This document shows positions 1 to 9,076 of a DNA stretch of 64,000 nucleotides, one piece after another. The stretch is from the NCBI GenBank assembly GCA_002722455.1, contig PBMB01000020.1, positions 1-64,000 of the forward strand, given 5' to 3'. Source of the DNA: Chloroflexota bacterium (GTDB lineage Bacteria > Chloroflexota > Dehalococcoidia > Lucifugimonadales > GCA-2722455). Position numbers and translations under genes: made by a program. Below the pieces are notes generated by a model. It had not been told where the DNA came from. It did not search any database and worked only from the letters and a program-made list of their open reading frames with translations. Every line of letters starts with the position of its first letter. Within the stretch, counting starts at the first letter, position 1.

Positions 1-459
1 ACTGCTGCTGAAGCAAGAATTGTTGCTGAATCCTCAAAGTTTTATCCACTAGGTAATCGTGGTATGTATACAAGCAGACAAGGTATTGGAGTAGAAGATT
101 ATACTTTAAAAGCAAATGAAGAAACTTTAGTTGTAATATTGATTGAAGATATCATTGCAGTAGAAAATTTGGATGAAATACTTACTGTCGATAATATAGA
201 TGTATTTTTTGTAGCATCATCTGATTTGGCACAAAGTATGGGGTTGATTAATGGAGAAAATCATCCCAAAGTAGTAAAGATAATAGATGATTCAATTTCT
301 AAAATTTTAGATGCTGGTAAGATTGTAGGCTTTCATGTAGTTGATTCTGATGTTGAAGATTACGTTTCTAAAGGAGTTAAATTTATTTCAACAAGCGTTG
401 AACAGTGGATAGAAAAAGGTGCAAAAAATTTTCTTAATCGTTGCAAAAATTCTGTATAG
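1..459 (+). CDS. HpcH/HpaI-family aldolase, C-terminal part (5'-truncated by window edge)
   Basis: The reading frame is open from base 1, so the gene starts outside the window; at least 152 C-terminal residues are present. The visible part has the hallmarks of class II HpcH/HpaI aldolases, which cleave 2-keto-3-deoxy sugar acids or hydroxy-diacids: a P-L-G-N-R-G loop, a metal-binding acid in VILIED, the segment AVENLDEIL, and FFVASSDLAQSMG, which matches the family's 'D.ifiG..DLs.smG' substrate loop. The MDR dehydrogenase 18 bases downstream is probably co-transcribed, which suggests a sugar-acid or hydroxy-acid breakdown pair. A second, complete member of the family lies at 60299-61081. The true substrate cannot be read from the sequence. 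Confidence 0.8.
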   Translation, partial: TAAEARIVAESSKFYPLGNRGMYTSRQGIGVEDYTLKANEETLVVILIEDIIAVENLDEILTVDNIDVFFVASSDLAQSMGLINGENHPKVVKIIDDSISKILDAGKIVGFHVVDSDVEDYVSKGVKFISTSVEQWIEKGAKNFLNRCKNSV

Positions 460-477
460 TTTTAAAATAGGTATAGT

Positions 478-1458
478 ATGAAAGCAGCTAGAATAATTAG
501 TCCAAAACAGTTTGAGTTTGTTGATGTTGATATGCCAGTTCTTGGTAATCAAGAATGTTTGATTCAATTAAAAAGATGGTCTATTTGCGGAACTGATATG
601 AGAGCAGACTACAGTCCTACCTTTGATGAAAAAGAATATCCTTTGGGTATTGGTGATCCTTGCCATGAAATGGCTGGGGTTGTTGTAGAAAGTAATGTAG
701 ATACTTTAAAAACAGATGATTTAGTTATTGTATTTCCACGTAAAGGAGGACACGGGGGGTTTGTTGAATACATAACAGCCTATCCTTCTCATGTAGCTAA
801 AATACCTAGTGGAGGTGATTTGGCTGAATGGCTAATGTGTCAGCCTGCAGCAACTGTGTTAGAAGGATGTAAGAAAATAAATTCTTTTTTAGGGAAAAAA
901 GTTGTTATTTTGGGACAAGGTCCTATAGGACTTTGTTTTACAGCAATGATTTCGAAATTAGGGGCGTTGAAAGTAGTTGCGGTAGATTCTATTGATTATA
1001 GATTGAAATATGCAAAACAATTTGGGGCTACAAATTGTATAAATTATAAAGAACAAGAATTAAAAGAGATAGTTAGGGATATAACTGACGGAAATATGGC
1101 TGACATAGTTATAGATGCTGCAGGCAGTATAGATTCTTTTCAGAATTCTACTGAATTGATTTCTAGAACCGGTACTCTAGTATTATTTGGTATACAAGAA
1201 TGGAATCAAAACAAGTATTTATTAGACACAGATGGATTGAATTATTTTATTCGTAATGAGATAAATATTGTTAGTGTTGGTCCTGCAGGTCGCAAAGATC
1301 CTATGTTACATGTTAGAGAAATGATTTCTTTAAAAAATAGGGGTTGGTGGGACCCATCAATACTAGTAACACATGACATGTTTTTAACAGAAATTAATGA
1401 GGCATTTAATTTGTATGAAAATCAGAAGGATAATGTTTTAAAAATAGTTATGAAGTAA
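478..1458 (+). CDS. Medium-chain (MDR) alcohol/polyol dehydrogenase
   Basis: This 326-residue protein belongs to the zinc-type MDR superfamily (threonine, sorbitol and alcohol dehydrogenases), which oxidises alcohols with NAD(P). Candidate catalytic zinc ligands are C37 in the ICGTD motif and H63-E64 in PCHEMAG, where the usual G of GHE is replaced by C. The Rossmann fingerprint is GQGPIG at 146-151. The four-cysteine structural zinc lobe found after the catalytic domain in most dehydrogenases is absent: the chain goes straight from VIVFPRKGGHGG to the substrate domain. It follows the partial aldolase with an 18-base gap, so the two probably act in one pathway. The start ATG has only a weak ribosome binding site. 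The substrate is unknown. Confidence 0.8.
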   Translation: MKAARIISPKQFEFVDVDMPVLGNQECLIQLKRWSICGTDMRADYSPTFDEKEYPLGIGDPCHEMAGVVVESNVDTLKTDDLVIVFPRKGGHGGFVEYITAYPSHVAKIPSGGDLAEWLMCQPAATVLEGCKKINSFLGKKVVILGQGPIGLCFTAMISKLGALKVVAVDSIDYRLKYAKQFGATNCINYKEQELKEIVRDITDGNMADIVIDAAGSIDSFQNSTELISRTGTLVLFGIQEWNQNKYLLDTDGLNYFIRNEINIVSVGPAGRKDPMLHVREMISLKNRGWWDPSILVTHDMFLTEINEAFNLYENQKDNVLKIVMK

Positions 1459-1481
1459 TGTGATATGTTCATTTAACACAA

Positions 1482-3932
1482 CTATTTCATTTTTAAATTA
1501 TTTGGATCATAAACCGGTTCTTTAATAACAGTTACCGGTATCTTTTTCCCAAAATAAAGTACATCCAATGGCGTATGCTCTTTAGAGTATTCTAATGGCA
1601 AGTAAGCGTAAGCTATACCATGTCCCATAGAATAACTGTAATTAGCACTAGTTATATAACTTACTAACATCCCTTCGGCCATAACAGGTTCCTTACCTAT
1701 AAATACAGAATCACTATCTTTGGGTCTCATACAGCATAATTTACGACTAATACCATTATTCTTTGTTTTTCTTAAAGCTTCTTGTCCTATAAAATTTCCT
1801 TTATTTATTTTCACTGCAAAACCAAGCCCCGCTTCATATGGATTATATTCAGTATGTATATCGTTTCCCCACAAGCGATAGCCTTTTTCTAACCTAAGCG
1901 ATTCAAATGCTCCTCCTCCAACCAGAACTAATCCAAATTTTTGTCCAAATTTGTACAGATTATCCCAAACATCAATACCCTGATTAATGGGACCATAAAT
2001 CTCCCACCCAAGTTCACCTACGTACGATATACGAAGTGCTGTTACCTGAACTCCTGCGATGCATATAGACTTGAAGGTCATATACGGAAAACCTGAGTCT
2101 GAAATATCGTCTTCACAGACAAGCTCCAGTACATCTCTTGCTCTAGGACCCCATAAACCGACACAAAATTGCTCTTCAGAAACATCATATATTTTTATGG
2201 AATTCTTCCTAGGTAGATGTGATTCTATCCAGTCAAGATCATGTAATCTCGTGCTACCTCCAGTAATCACTGTAAATCGGTTGTATCCCTTACGAGTTAT
2301 AGTCAGATCGCACTTAATTCCTCCTTTGGGTGTCAACATAGAGGTGTAAGTTATACTACCTACTGGTTTGTCCATTTCATTAGAAGTTAAATTCTGGATA
2401 AATTCCAAAGATCCATCACCTTCAATATCTAGTTTTGTAAATGGAGTAAGATCAAAAATACCAACTTTTTCTCGAGTTGCCATATGTTCAAATGCAATAT
2501 TAGGAGACCACTGGATAGATTCCCATCCCTGTCTAATTACGCCATCAGTTCGTTGATAATCAGTAAGACTGGAATTCCCCTCATACCAATATGGACGTTC
2601 CCATCCTGCGCTTTCAAAAAAGACAGCTCCGAGTTCTTTTTGACGTTCATAAAATGGCGTTAATTTTATATCCCTTGCCTTTGATGGTTGTTGAAGAGGA
2701 TGGATGATATCATAAACTTCCTTATATTGCTGTGAAGCCCGGGCTCTCACAAAATTTGAGCTTTGTGTGTATTCATGAAATCGGCGTATATCGCATTCTC
2801 GTAAATCGATACCAGGTTCACCGTGAATTACCCATTCGGCAACAGCCTTACCAACCCCGGCCGCATGAGTAACCCAAACAGCCTGTGCAGACCAAAAACC
2901 TTTTACAACTGGAGATTCTCCTAGTATAGGGAACCCATCTGGAGTGAAAGAAAATATCCCGTTAAACTTACGAATAAGATCAAAGTTCCCAATACTCGGG
3001 AATACTTCCCGAGTTACCGATATTGCCTTGTTAAAATGTTCAGGCGTAAATGATCTTTCAGCTGGTGGCATAAGACCTTCTTTATAGTCAAGGATTTCTT
3101 CAGGATACAATAAAAGAGGTTCGTGCTGATAAGAGCCAATCCCATAACTATTACCTTCTTGTCTAAAGTACATCGCCTCATCTTGATGCCGAATAAATGG
3201 CTGTCTTATTTCATCAATCTCCTCTGTAAGACCATTCAAAGATGAAGTAACAGCATATATATGCTGTACTGGGGAAAGAGGTATATGAACCCCTGCCAAT
3301 TTACCAACTCTGGGACCCCATATTCCTGCGGCTACAATCACGCGATCTGTTTGAATTTTTCCTTTATCAGTATTTACTGACGTTATTTTGCCATCAGTTA
3401 AATCAAAACCAATAACTTTAGTATATTCATAAAACTTGGCTCCATTCTCTATAGACTTTAATGCCATCGCTTCAGCTGGCCTAGTTGCTTTTGTCTGAAT
3501 ATCGCCAGGTACATAAAGAGCTCCTAGAGTTTTTTCAGACAACATAGGTATCTTGTCACGTGCTTCTTTTGAACTAATTAAATGGGCCTCAATTTCCCAA
3601 CTCTTGGCATAACCATACCTACGTTTAAGATCAAGAAGCCTTGCCTTTGTCCACGCAATTTCCAGGCTACCTACTGCTTTAGCAGTCGCTTGCCCGTTGA
3701 GATCAAGTTCAGTCCAGAGTTTGGACGTGTACTTTGCGAACTCTGCCATCGTTTTAGATGGATTAATTTGAAATACTAATCCAGGAGCGTGAGAGGTAGA
3801 ACCACCAGTTTCATAAAGAGGTCCCTGTTCAACAACTACAATATCTTTACAACCAAGCTGAGTTAAATGATATGCAATGCTACAACCAACTATACCTGCC
3901 CCAACAATCACAATGTTGGCCTTGTTTTCCAT
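1482..3932 (-). CDS. FAD-dependent dimethylglycine/sarcosine dehydrogenase-like protein with GcvT domain
   Basis: An 816-residue two-part protein. The N-terminal half (about 1-420) is a DAO-type FAD domain starting with the dinucleotide fold GAGIVG at 11-16 and the family loop GGSTSHAPGLVFQ around 43-55. The C-terminal half (about 420-816) is a GcvT/aminomethyltransferase domain that in this family receives the one-carbon unit on tetrahydrofolate (segments such as TYTSMLTPKGGI and GGAFESLRLEKGYRLWG). The length matches dimethylglycine and sarcosine dehydrogenases (about 800-850). The likely role is oxidative N-demethylation of methylated glycines from osmolyte breakdown. The gene is divergent from the DapA-family gene at 4114 and convergent with the MDR gene. 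The exact substrate is inferred from the family only. Confidence 0.87.
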   Translation of the reverse strand: MENKANIVIVGAGIVGCSIAYHLTQLGCKDIVVVEQGPLYETGGSTSHAPGLVFQINPSKTMAEFAKYTSKLWTELDLNGQATAKAVGSLEIAWTKARLLDLKRRYGYAKSWEIEAHLISSKEARDKIPMLSEKTLGALYVPGDIQTKATRPAEAMALKSIENGAKFYEYTKVIGFDLTDGKITSVNTDKGKIQTDRVIVAAGIWGPRVGKLAGVHIPLSPVQHIYAVTSSLNGLTEEIDEIRQPFIRHQDEAMYFRQEGNSYGIGSYQHEPLLLYPEEILDYKEGLMPPAERSFTPEHFNKAISVTREVFPSIGNFDLIRKFNGIFSFTPDGFPILGESPVVKGFWSAQAVWVTHAAGVGKAVAEWVIHGEPGIDLRECDIRRFHEYTQSSNFVRARASQQYKEVYDIIHPLQQPSKARDIKLTPFYERQKELGAVFFESAGWERPYWYEGNSSLTDYQRTDGVIRQGWESIQWSPNIAFEHMATREKVGIFDLTPFTKLDIEGDGSLEFIQNLTSNEMDKPVGSITYTSMLTPKGGIKCDLTITRKGYNRFTVITGGSTRLHDLDWIESHLPRKNSIKIYDVSEEQFCVGLWGPRARDVLELVCEDDISDSGFPYMTFKSICIAGVQVTALRISYVGELGWEIYGPINQGIDVWDNLYKFGQKFGLVLVGGGAFESLRLEKGYRLWGNDIHTEYNPYEAGLGFAVKINKGNFIGQEALRKTKNNGISRKLCCMRPKDSDSVFIGKEPVMAEGMLVSYITSANYSYSMGHGIAYAYLPLEYSKEHTPLDVLYFGKKIPVTVIKEPVYDPNNLKMK

Positions 3933-3971
3933 TTACTTAACACCTCCGATTACCCAAAATAGTTTTCGTTA

Positions 3972-3999
3972 AATATATAATATTGGTCAGATTAGTCAA
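3972..3999 (-). promoter_or_regulatory. Candidate promoter of the dimethylglycine dehydrogenase-like gene
   Basis: On the minus strand a TTGACT box (3999-3994) is followed after 16 bases by TATATT (3977-3972), about 40 bases upstream of the start codon at 3932. The match to the housekeeping sigma consensus is fair and the position is right, but AT-rich spacers produce such boxes by chance. Confidence 0.4.
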
Positions 4000-4022
4000 T
4001 CTGCAGGCAAAGTTTATTAGTT

Positions 4023-4031
4023 TGATATAAT
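4023..4031 (+). promoter_or_regulatory. Candidate extended -10 promoter for the DapA-family gene
   Basis: The string TGATATAAT is a perfect TATAAT box with the upstream TGn of an extended -10 element. It lies about 80 bases ahead of the chosen start codon at 4114. There is no good -35 box at 15-19 bases upstream, as is usual for extended -10 promoters. Confidence 0.45.
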
Positions 4032-4113
4032 GCAAATATCTTGCTTATCAAAGTGTAGCCATTTTTAATTGGTGATACGAATAAAAAATGTAATTTCCGA
4101 AAAGGAGAATAAG

Positions 4114-5091
4114 TTGGATCCAAAGAATATTAGAGATTGGCTCAGAGGTCCTATGATTCCTATGGCCACGCCATTTACAGAAGATTTCCAACTAGATTTA
4201 GAGGCATTTTCTTATAATGTGAATTTTACAATTGAGCATGGAGTTAAGACTGGAAACGGAGCACTTTTAGTAGGTGGAGCAGCAGGCGAGCATCCATTGT
4301 TAAATATAGAAGAACGTAAAACTATTATGACTACTGCAGTAGAAGCTGCAAATAATAGGGTCCCTATATTAACAAGTGTTCAACATACAGATCCTAGAAT
4401 AGTTATTGAGCTCGCAAAGCATGCTTCTAAAGTTGGATTACAGGCGGTTCAAGTTTCTCCTTTGTATTATTATCCGGCCACAGATCAGGATGTTTTAAGG
4501 TTATTTAAACAGGTATCGGAACAGATTGATATATCAATAATGGTTTATAACACTTGGTGGTTGGGTTTCCATATGAATAGTGATCTATTAAATCAATTAG
4601 CTCAAATTGAAATTGTGAGAGCATTAAAGTGGGCAGCCCCAGATCAGGAATCCTTTCGAGGTATTATTGCATCTTTTCACAAAGAACTTGTGATTTATGA
4701 TAATACGGACCAACTCTCTTTGAGTCATTCTTTAGGAGCACAGGGGTTTATAGGGCACCTTGGAACGTGCTGGCCTGAATATCCATTACGTACATGGGAA
4801 TTGCTTGAGAAGAAGGAATATTCTGCAGTTAAAGATCACCTAGATTCATTTAAAGTTGGTTGGCGTAGATGGGTTGAAAAAGTACAAGTATTGACTGCTG
4901 GAGAAGGGCCATTAGTAAAGGCTCCTATGCAAATAGCAGGTCTTCCAGCGGGGCCACCAAGACCTCCTGCAATTAGGCCACCATATCATTTAATACAAGA
5001 ATTAGAAGGTATAATGAAACATGCCGGTGTTCCATTTACGGGCTTAAGCTATAAATCCTTTTTAAAACATAAAAAATCCCAAAACAGTTAA
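4114..5091 (+). CDS. Dihydrodipicolinate synthase (DapA) family lyase
   Basis: A class I TIM-barrel aldolase/lyase of the DapA/N-acetylneuraminate lyase family, which forms or breaks pyruvate-type C-C bonds through a Schiff base. The start is set at TTG 4114 because AAGGAG (4102-4107) sits 6 bases before it; the longer frame from 4069 has no such signal. That gives 325 residues. The conserved pieces are present: GPMIPMATPF at the N-terminus, a GGAAGEHP glycine loop, the catalytic tyrosine in IMVYNTWW (family YNxP), and the Schiff-base lysine in RALKWAAPD. The YNT form and the KWA context are shared with the paralog at 55383-56321 and differ from true DapA, so lysine synthesis is unlikely. The substrate is unknown. 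Confidence 0.82.
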   Translation: MDPKNIRDWLRGPMIPMATPFTEDFQLDLEAFSYNVNFTIEHGVKTGNGALLVGGAAGEHPLLNIEERKTIMTTAVEAANNRVPILTSVQHTDPRIVIELAKHASKVGLQAVQVSPLYYYPATDQDVLRLFKQVSEQIDISIMVYNTWWLGFHMNSDLLNQLAQIEIVRALKWAAPDQESFRGIIASFHKELVIYDNTDQLSLSHSLGAQGFIGHLGTCWPEYPLRTWELLEKKEYSAVKDHLDSFKVGWRRWVEKVQVLTAGEGPLVKAPMQIAGLPAGPPRPPAIRPPYHLIQELEGIMKHAGVPFTGLSYKSFLKHKKSQNS

Positions 5092-5202
5092 GTTTGGTGC
5101 AATTTCTTTTCTTAAATCTGTATTATTGATCTCTTTTTTGTGGACAAGACAATCAAATTTAGATATAAATGGTACATCAAGATACACTTTTAAAGTTTAG
5201 TA

Positions 5203-6450
5203 ATGCAATATAAAAACAGTCAAAAAAATTTATTTAGTAGTTTCACTAATTCACAGAGAGAAATATTAAAAAAACTCTCTCTTATTTCAGATGATTTAAA
5301 TGTTTCTTTTTATTTAGTTGGAGGAACAGTTCGTGACTTATATTTAGAAAGATCACCTGAAGATCTGGATATTTTGGTTTCTGACTGGGACACTGATTTT
5401 CTTAAAGTTGCACAAGTTTTGAATGGAGAAATTGTTAAAAAATCTCAGTTTAATACGGTAAAGATACAATCATCTTTTGGCGAAATAGATTTTACAACTT
5501 TTCGGAAAGAAAAATATGATTTTCCTGCTGCATTACCTATTGTGTCCAAGGGTACAATAGAAGATGATTTAAGTCGTAGAGATTTTACTATTAATGCTAT
5601 GGCTATTCCTCTCTCGAATAAAATAGATAGAGAACTAATAGATCCATTTAATGGTCTACAAGATTTAAGTAATAGATTGTTGAGAGTTTTACATTCAAAA
5701 AGCTTTATTGATGACCCAACGAGGATTTTAAGGGGCATTCGATATAAGTGTAGATTTGAACTTGAGTGGGAATCAAGTACTAAGCAGTTTCTAAACGATG
5801 GAAAAGAATATATTAAGAATCTTAGTGGTGATAGGATCAGAAATGAATTAGTTAGGATTTTTTCTGAAACTTTAGTACCAAATATGTTGTCTGAATTAAA
5901 TGTTTTAGGAATTTGGGAGAATTGTGATCCCAATATATCTTTTCAGGAATATCCTTTTAGTGAGTTGTCCGAATTTCTTGGTTCCAGAAATTATTCTAGA
6001 GAAGATAGGGAATTGATTTTAGTTGCATTTCTGGCTTCTCTACTTATTTCAAAATCTGAACGAGAAACTTTTAAATCTATGCTTAATATGGATAAAACAT
6101 GGATTAAAATGACTGATAGTGTAGGTGTATTATTTGATTTGAGTAGTTATGATTTATTAAATAATTATAAATTATTAGTTTCTAAAATGAAAAATCTTCC
6201 AATTGAAGCGATAGATGTTTTTTCGTTTGTTCATAAAAATACTAAGTTTTCAGAGTTACTTAGAAAATATCTAAGAGAGAAAGAAAATTATAGCCCAATG
6301 CTTACTGGAAATGACTTAATTGCTATTGGTGTTCCAAAGGGGCATCTTGTGGGTAAATTACTTGATGCAATTTCTGAGTTAAGGATTGAAGGAGATATTG
6401 TTACTAAAGAAGATGAAATTGCATTTGTATATGAAAAAATTAAGAGTTAA
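5203..6450 (+). CDS. CCA-adding tRNA nucleotidyltransferase / poly(A) polymerase family
   Basis: A 415-residue class II nucleotidyltransferase that adds or repairs the 3' CCA of tRNAs using CTP and ATP. The catalytic head shows LVGGTVRD (38-45, GGxxRD), the metal-binding DLD pair at 54-56, and the downstream RRDFTINAMA motif (around 123-132) that marks the family. The segment around DDPTRILRGIRYKCRF is the RNA-positioning motif. The C-terminal half is less conserved, as usual. The three tRNA genes in this window do not encode CCA, so the cell needs this activity. Single gene with its own upstream spacer of 111 bases. Poly(A) polymerase activity cannot be excluded from sequence. Confidence 0.88.
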   Translation: MQYKNSQKNLFSSFTNSQREILKKLSLISDDLNVSFYLVGGTVRDLYLERSPEDLDILVSDWDTDFLKVAQVLNGEIVKKSQFNTVKIQSSFGEIDFTTFRKEKYDFPAALPIVSKGTIEDDLSRRDFTINAMAIPLSNKIDRELIDPFNGLQDLSNRLLRVLHSKSFIDDPTRILRGIRYKCRFELEWESSTKQFLNDGKEYIKNLSGDRIRNELVRIFSETLVPNMLSELNVLGIWENCDPNISFQEYPFSELSEFLGSRNYSREDRELILVAFLASLLISKSERETFKSMLNMDKTWIKMTDSVGVLFDLSSYDLLNNYKLLVSKMKNLPIEAIDVFSFVHKNTKFSELLRKYLREKENYSPMLTGNDLIAIGVPKGHLVGKLLDAISELRIEGDIVTKEDEIAFVYEKIKS

Positions 6451-6478
6451 ATGACAAATCACTTAATTAATTTGTCAT
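6451..6478. terminator. Convergent terminator hairpin between the CCA enzyme and fumC
   Basis: A perfect 9-bp inverted repeat, ATGACAAAT (6451-6459) and ATTTGTCAT (6470-6478), with a 10-base loop. It begins right after the stop of the CCA-adding enzyme gene and covers the stop of fumC, so it can serve transcripts from both sides. No long U-tract follows on either side, so strength is uncertain. Confidence 0.5.
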
Positions 6479-7855
6479 CTTTCTTGCATCTAATAGTTCA
6501 TCAAGTTTTTTTTCAGGTATATTTGTTAGTAACAAGGCAGCTTCTTTAATTGATATAGATTTTTCGTGTGCTGTTTTTGCAATTTCTGCTACTTGATCAT
6601 ATCCGATTTCAGGTACTAGTGCAGTAGCTATTGCTAAGCCATTTTGAACTAATTTAGGACCTTGAGACGTTGCTGTAATTCCGTGTATACACTGATTAGC
6701 AAAATTACCTGTGGCTGTTGATAAAATTGCAATACTTTCTAAGAGATTATATCCAGCAACTGGCATCATGACATTCAACTCAAAGTTACCAGATTGTCCG
6801 GCTATAGATATAGTTGTATCATTGCCAATCACTTGGGCTGCTACCTGGCATACTGATTCAGGAATAACAGGATTGATTTTGCCGGGCATTATTGAACTAC
6901 CAGGCTGAACTTCTGGGAGAGTGATTTCACCAATCCCACTACGAGGGCCTGAACCCATCCATCTAATATCATTAGATATTTTAAGAAGAGATATAGCTAG
7001 GTTTTTTGTAATAGAGCTTGAGGCAACAATAGTATCAATAGTACTTTGAGCATGAAAGTGGTTGTTAGTTTCAATAAATTTACAACCTGATTCTTTTGAT
7101 AAAAAAGTACATATTTTTTTTGCGAATTCAGGATGAGTATTAATACCGGTACCAACAGCAGTTCCACCAATTGCTAACTTAGAAAGTTCTGGTATGATTT
7201 TTTCGAATTGATTAATGTTGTTTTCAATTTGTCCAGCATACCCTTTGAATTCCTGGCCTAATTTGATGGGTGTTGCATCTTGTAAATGTGTACGTCCAGT
7301 TTTAATCACCTCGGCAAATTCTACAGATTTTGCTTCAAGTTCTGTTTTGAGTAAATTTAAATTTGGAATCAAGTTTTTTTTGATTTGAGTTACTGCTGCA
7401 ATGTGGATAGCAGAAGGTATTACATCATTAGAAGATTGTCCTAAGTTTACATGATCATTAGGGTGGACTGGAGATTTTGAACCAATTGTACCTCCAAGTA
7501 GTTCTATCGACCGATTTGCAATTATTTCATTTGTATTCATGTTAGTTGATGTACCCGATCCCGTTTGAAATATGTCGACGATGAATTCCTGATCGAATTT
7601 CCCTTCAATTACTTCTGTAGCTGCAGAAGTAATTGTATGGCCGATATTTTTTTCAAGTAATCCCAGTTGGATATTTACTTTTGCTGCGGCAGATTTTATT
7701 AGTCCTATAGCATAAATGAAGGATCGAGGAAATCTGAGATTACTAATGGGAAAGTTTTGTTTAGCTCTCATAGTTTGAGCACCATAATAAGCATTATGGG
7801 GAACAGGAAGCTCTCCCATAGAGTCTTTTTCTATACGATAATTATCTTGTTTCAT
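6467..7855 (-). CDS. fumC: Fumarate hydratase class II
   Basis: A 462-residue member of the fumarase/aspartase superfamily, the usual length of class II fumarase, which interconverts fumarate and malate in the TCA cycle without an iron-sulfur cluster. The superfamily signature GSSIMPGKIN is at 319-328 and contains the catalytic serine loop. Other active-site segments are GSGTSTNMNTNE (99-110), the SSND run after HVNLGQ (about 141-144) and GRTHLQDA (187-194), whose histidine is the proton-relay residue in this family. Aspartate ammonia-lyase is the main alternative, but the TGSGTSTNMN and the HPNDHVN segments read as fumarase. Monocistronic, ending in a shared hairpin with the convergent CCA enzyme. 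Confidence 0.93.
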   Translation of the reverse strand: MKQDNYRIEKDSMGELPVPHNAYYGAQTMRAKQNFPISNLRFPRSFIYAIGLIKSAAAKVNIQLGLLEKNIGHTITSAATEVIEGKFDQEFIVDIFQTGSGTSTNMNTNEIIANRSIELLGGTIGSKSPVHPNDHVNLGQSSNDVIPSAIHIAAVTQIKKNLIPNLNLLKTELEAKSVEFAEVIKTGRTHLQDATPIKLGQEFKGYAGQIENNINQFEKIIPELSKLAIGGTAVGTGINTHPEFAKKICTFLSKESGCKFIETNNHFHAQSTIDTIVASSSITKNLAISLLKISNDIRWMGSGPRSGIGEITLPEVQPGSSIMPGKINPVIPESVCQVAAQVIGNDTTISIAGQSGNFELNVMMPVAGYNLLESIAILSTATGNFANQCIHGITATSQGPKLVQNGLAIATALVPEIGYDQVAEIAKTAHEKSISIKEAALLLTNIPEKKLDELLDARKMTN

Positions 7856-7985
7856 GTTTTTTATCCAGACCCTGAAAAATTATTAAAATAAATACTATAA
7901 TAGCATTATTAATATATAGTTCTGATTTTATCAATTTTGTTTGATAAAATAAACTAACTACAATTTATTAGATATTAGGTTAGAA

Positions 7986-9014
7986 ATGATTGATTTAAGA
8001 AGTGATACAGTTACTCTTCCTACAGAAGAAATGCGTAATGCTATGGCAACTGCTGTTGTTGGTGATGATGTTATGGGTGAAGATCCTACTGTAAATCAAT
8101 TGGAAAAAATGGCAGCTGATTTAGCAGGTATGGAAGCATCACTGTTTGTTGCCTCAGGTACTATGGGTAATTTAGTTTCTGTTTTAGCTCATTGTGATCG
8201 TGGTGATGAGGTAGTGTTAGGAGATAAGTCTCATTTATATCGTGGTGAGGCAGGAGGCATTTCTGTACTAGGCAGTGTTTCATTTAAACCACTTCAAAAT
8301 CAAGAAGATGGAACAATAGATATCAATCAGCTTTTCGAGTCTATTAGTCCAGATGATTTTCATTTTTCAAAAACAAAGGTAATTGCATTAGAAAATACGC
8401 AAAATCATTGTGGGGGAGCAGTACTTTTACCAGAATATGTTGAAAAAGTCAGTAACTTTACTAATAAACATGGGTTATTGCTACATATGGATGGTGCTCG
8501 AATATTTAATGCTGCTGTATATCTGGGCCTTAATCTTTCTACATTATTAGAAAATGTTGATTCAGTTTCTATTTGTTTATCTAAGGGATTAAGTGCTCCT
8601 GTTGGATCTTTAGTTTGTGGTTCTGATGAATTTATTAGCAAGGCTCGGAGAATTAGAAAAATGCTCGGTGGCGGAATGCGTCAAGCTGGAATTATTGCAG
8701 CTGCTGGAATAATTGCATTAGAAAAAATGGTTGATCGGCTAAGCGAAGATCATATTAACGCGAAAAAATTAGCAGTTGGTCTTTCAAAAATCCCTAATAT
8801 TGGTATCGATATTGATCAAGTTCAGACAAATATTATCTTTTTTGAAATTAAAGAGGTTTCTGAATTAAAACTAGCAAGTTTATTAGAAAATAAAGGTGTT
8901 AAAATTTATCCTCGTAAGCCAAAATGGAGGATTGTAACGCATTCAGGAATTACTAGTACCGATGTAGACATTGTATTAGATGCATTTAAAAAGTCTATGG
9001 ATGCTTTAGTTTAA
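7986..9014 (+). CDS. ltaE: Low-specificity L-threonine aldolase
   Basis: A 342-residue PLP enzyme of fold type I that cleaves L-threonine or L-allo-threonine to glycine and acetaldehyde. The N-terminus MIDLRSDTVTLPT with GEDPTVNQLE is the family signature. DGAR (169-172) holds the PLP-binding aspartate and arginine, and K200 in ICLSKGLSAPVGS is the Schiff-base lysine. The length matches LtaE (about 330-345). It is divergent from fumC and convergent with the PhyH gene. Glycine made here could feed one-carbon metabolism together with the GcvT-containing flavoprotein upstream, but that link is inference. Confidence 0.92.
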   Translation: MIDLRSDTVTLPTEEMRNAMATAVVGDDVMGEDPTVNQLEKMAADLAGMEASLFVASGTMGNLVSVLAHCDRGDEVVLGDKSHLYRGEAGGISVLGSVSFKPLQNQEDGTIDINQLFESISPDDFHFSKTKVIALENTQNHCGGAVLLPEYVEKVSNFTNKHGLLLHMDGARIFNAAVYLGLNLSTLLENVDSVSICLSKGLSAPVGSLVCGSDEFISKARRIRKMLGGGMRQAGIIAAAGIIALEKMVDRLSEDHINAKKLAVGLSKIPNIGIDIDQVQTNIIFFEIKEVSELKLASLLENKGVKIYPRKPKWRIVTHSGITSTDVDIVLDAFKKSMDALV

Positions 9015-9076
9015 TATTGCAGATAAAGATTTATTCCTATTTACTTGTGTAGACAATTTTTGACAAAATTTCTGTA

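Noticed and set aside
4069-4113. A 15-residue upstream extension of the first DapA-family gene
   Set aside because: There is no ribosome binding site ahead of 4069 or 4072, whereas AAGGAG is well placed for TTG 4114.
5445-5933. A 162-residue antisense open frame inside the CCA-adding enzyme gene
   Set aside because: It is antisense to a well-supported gene, has no ribosome binding site and looks like a by-product of biased codon use.
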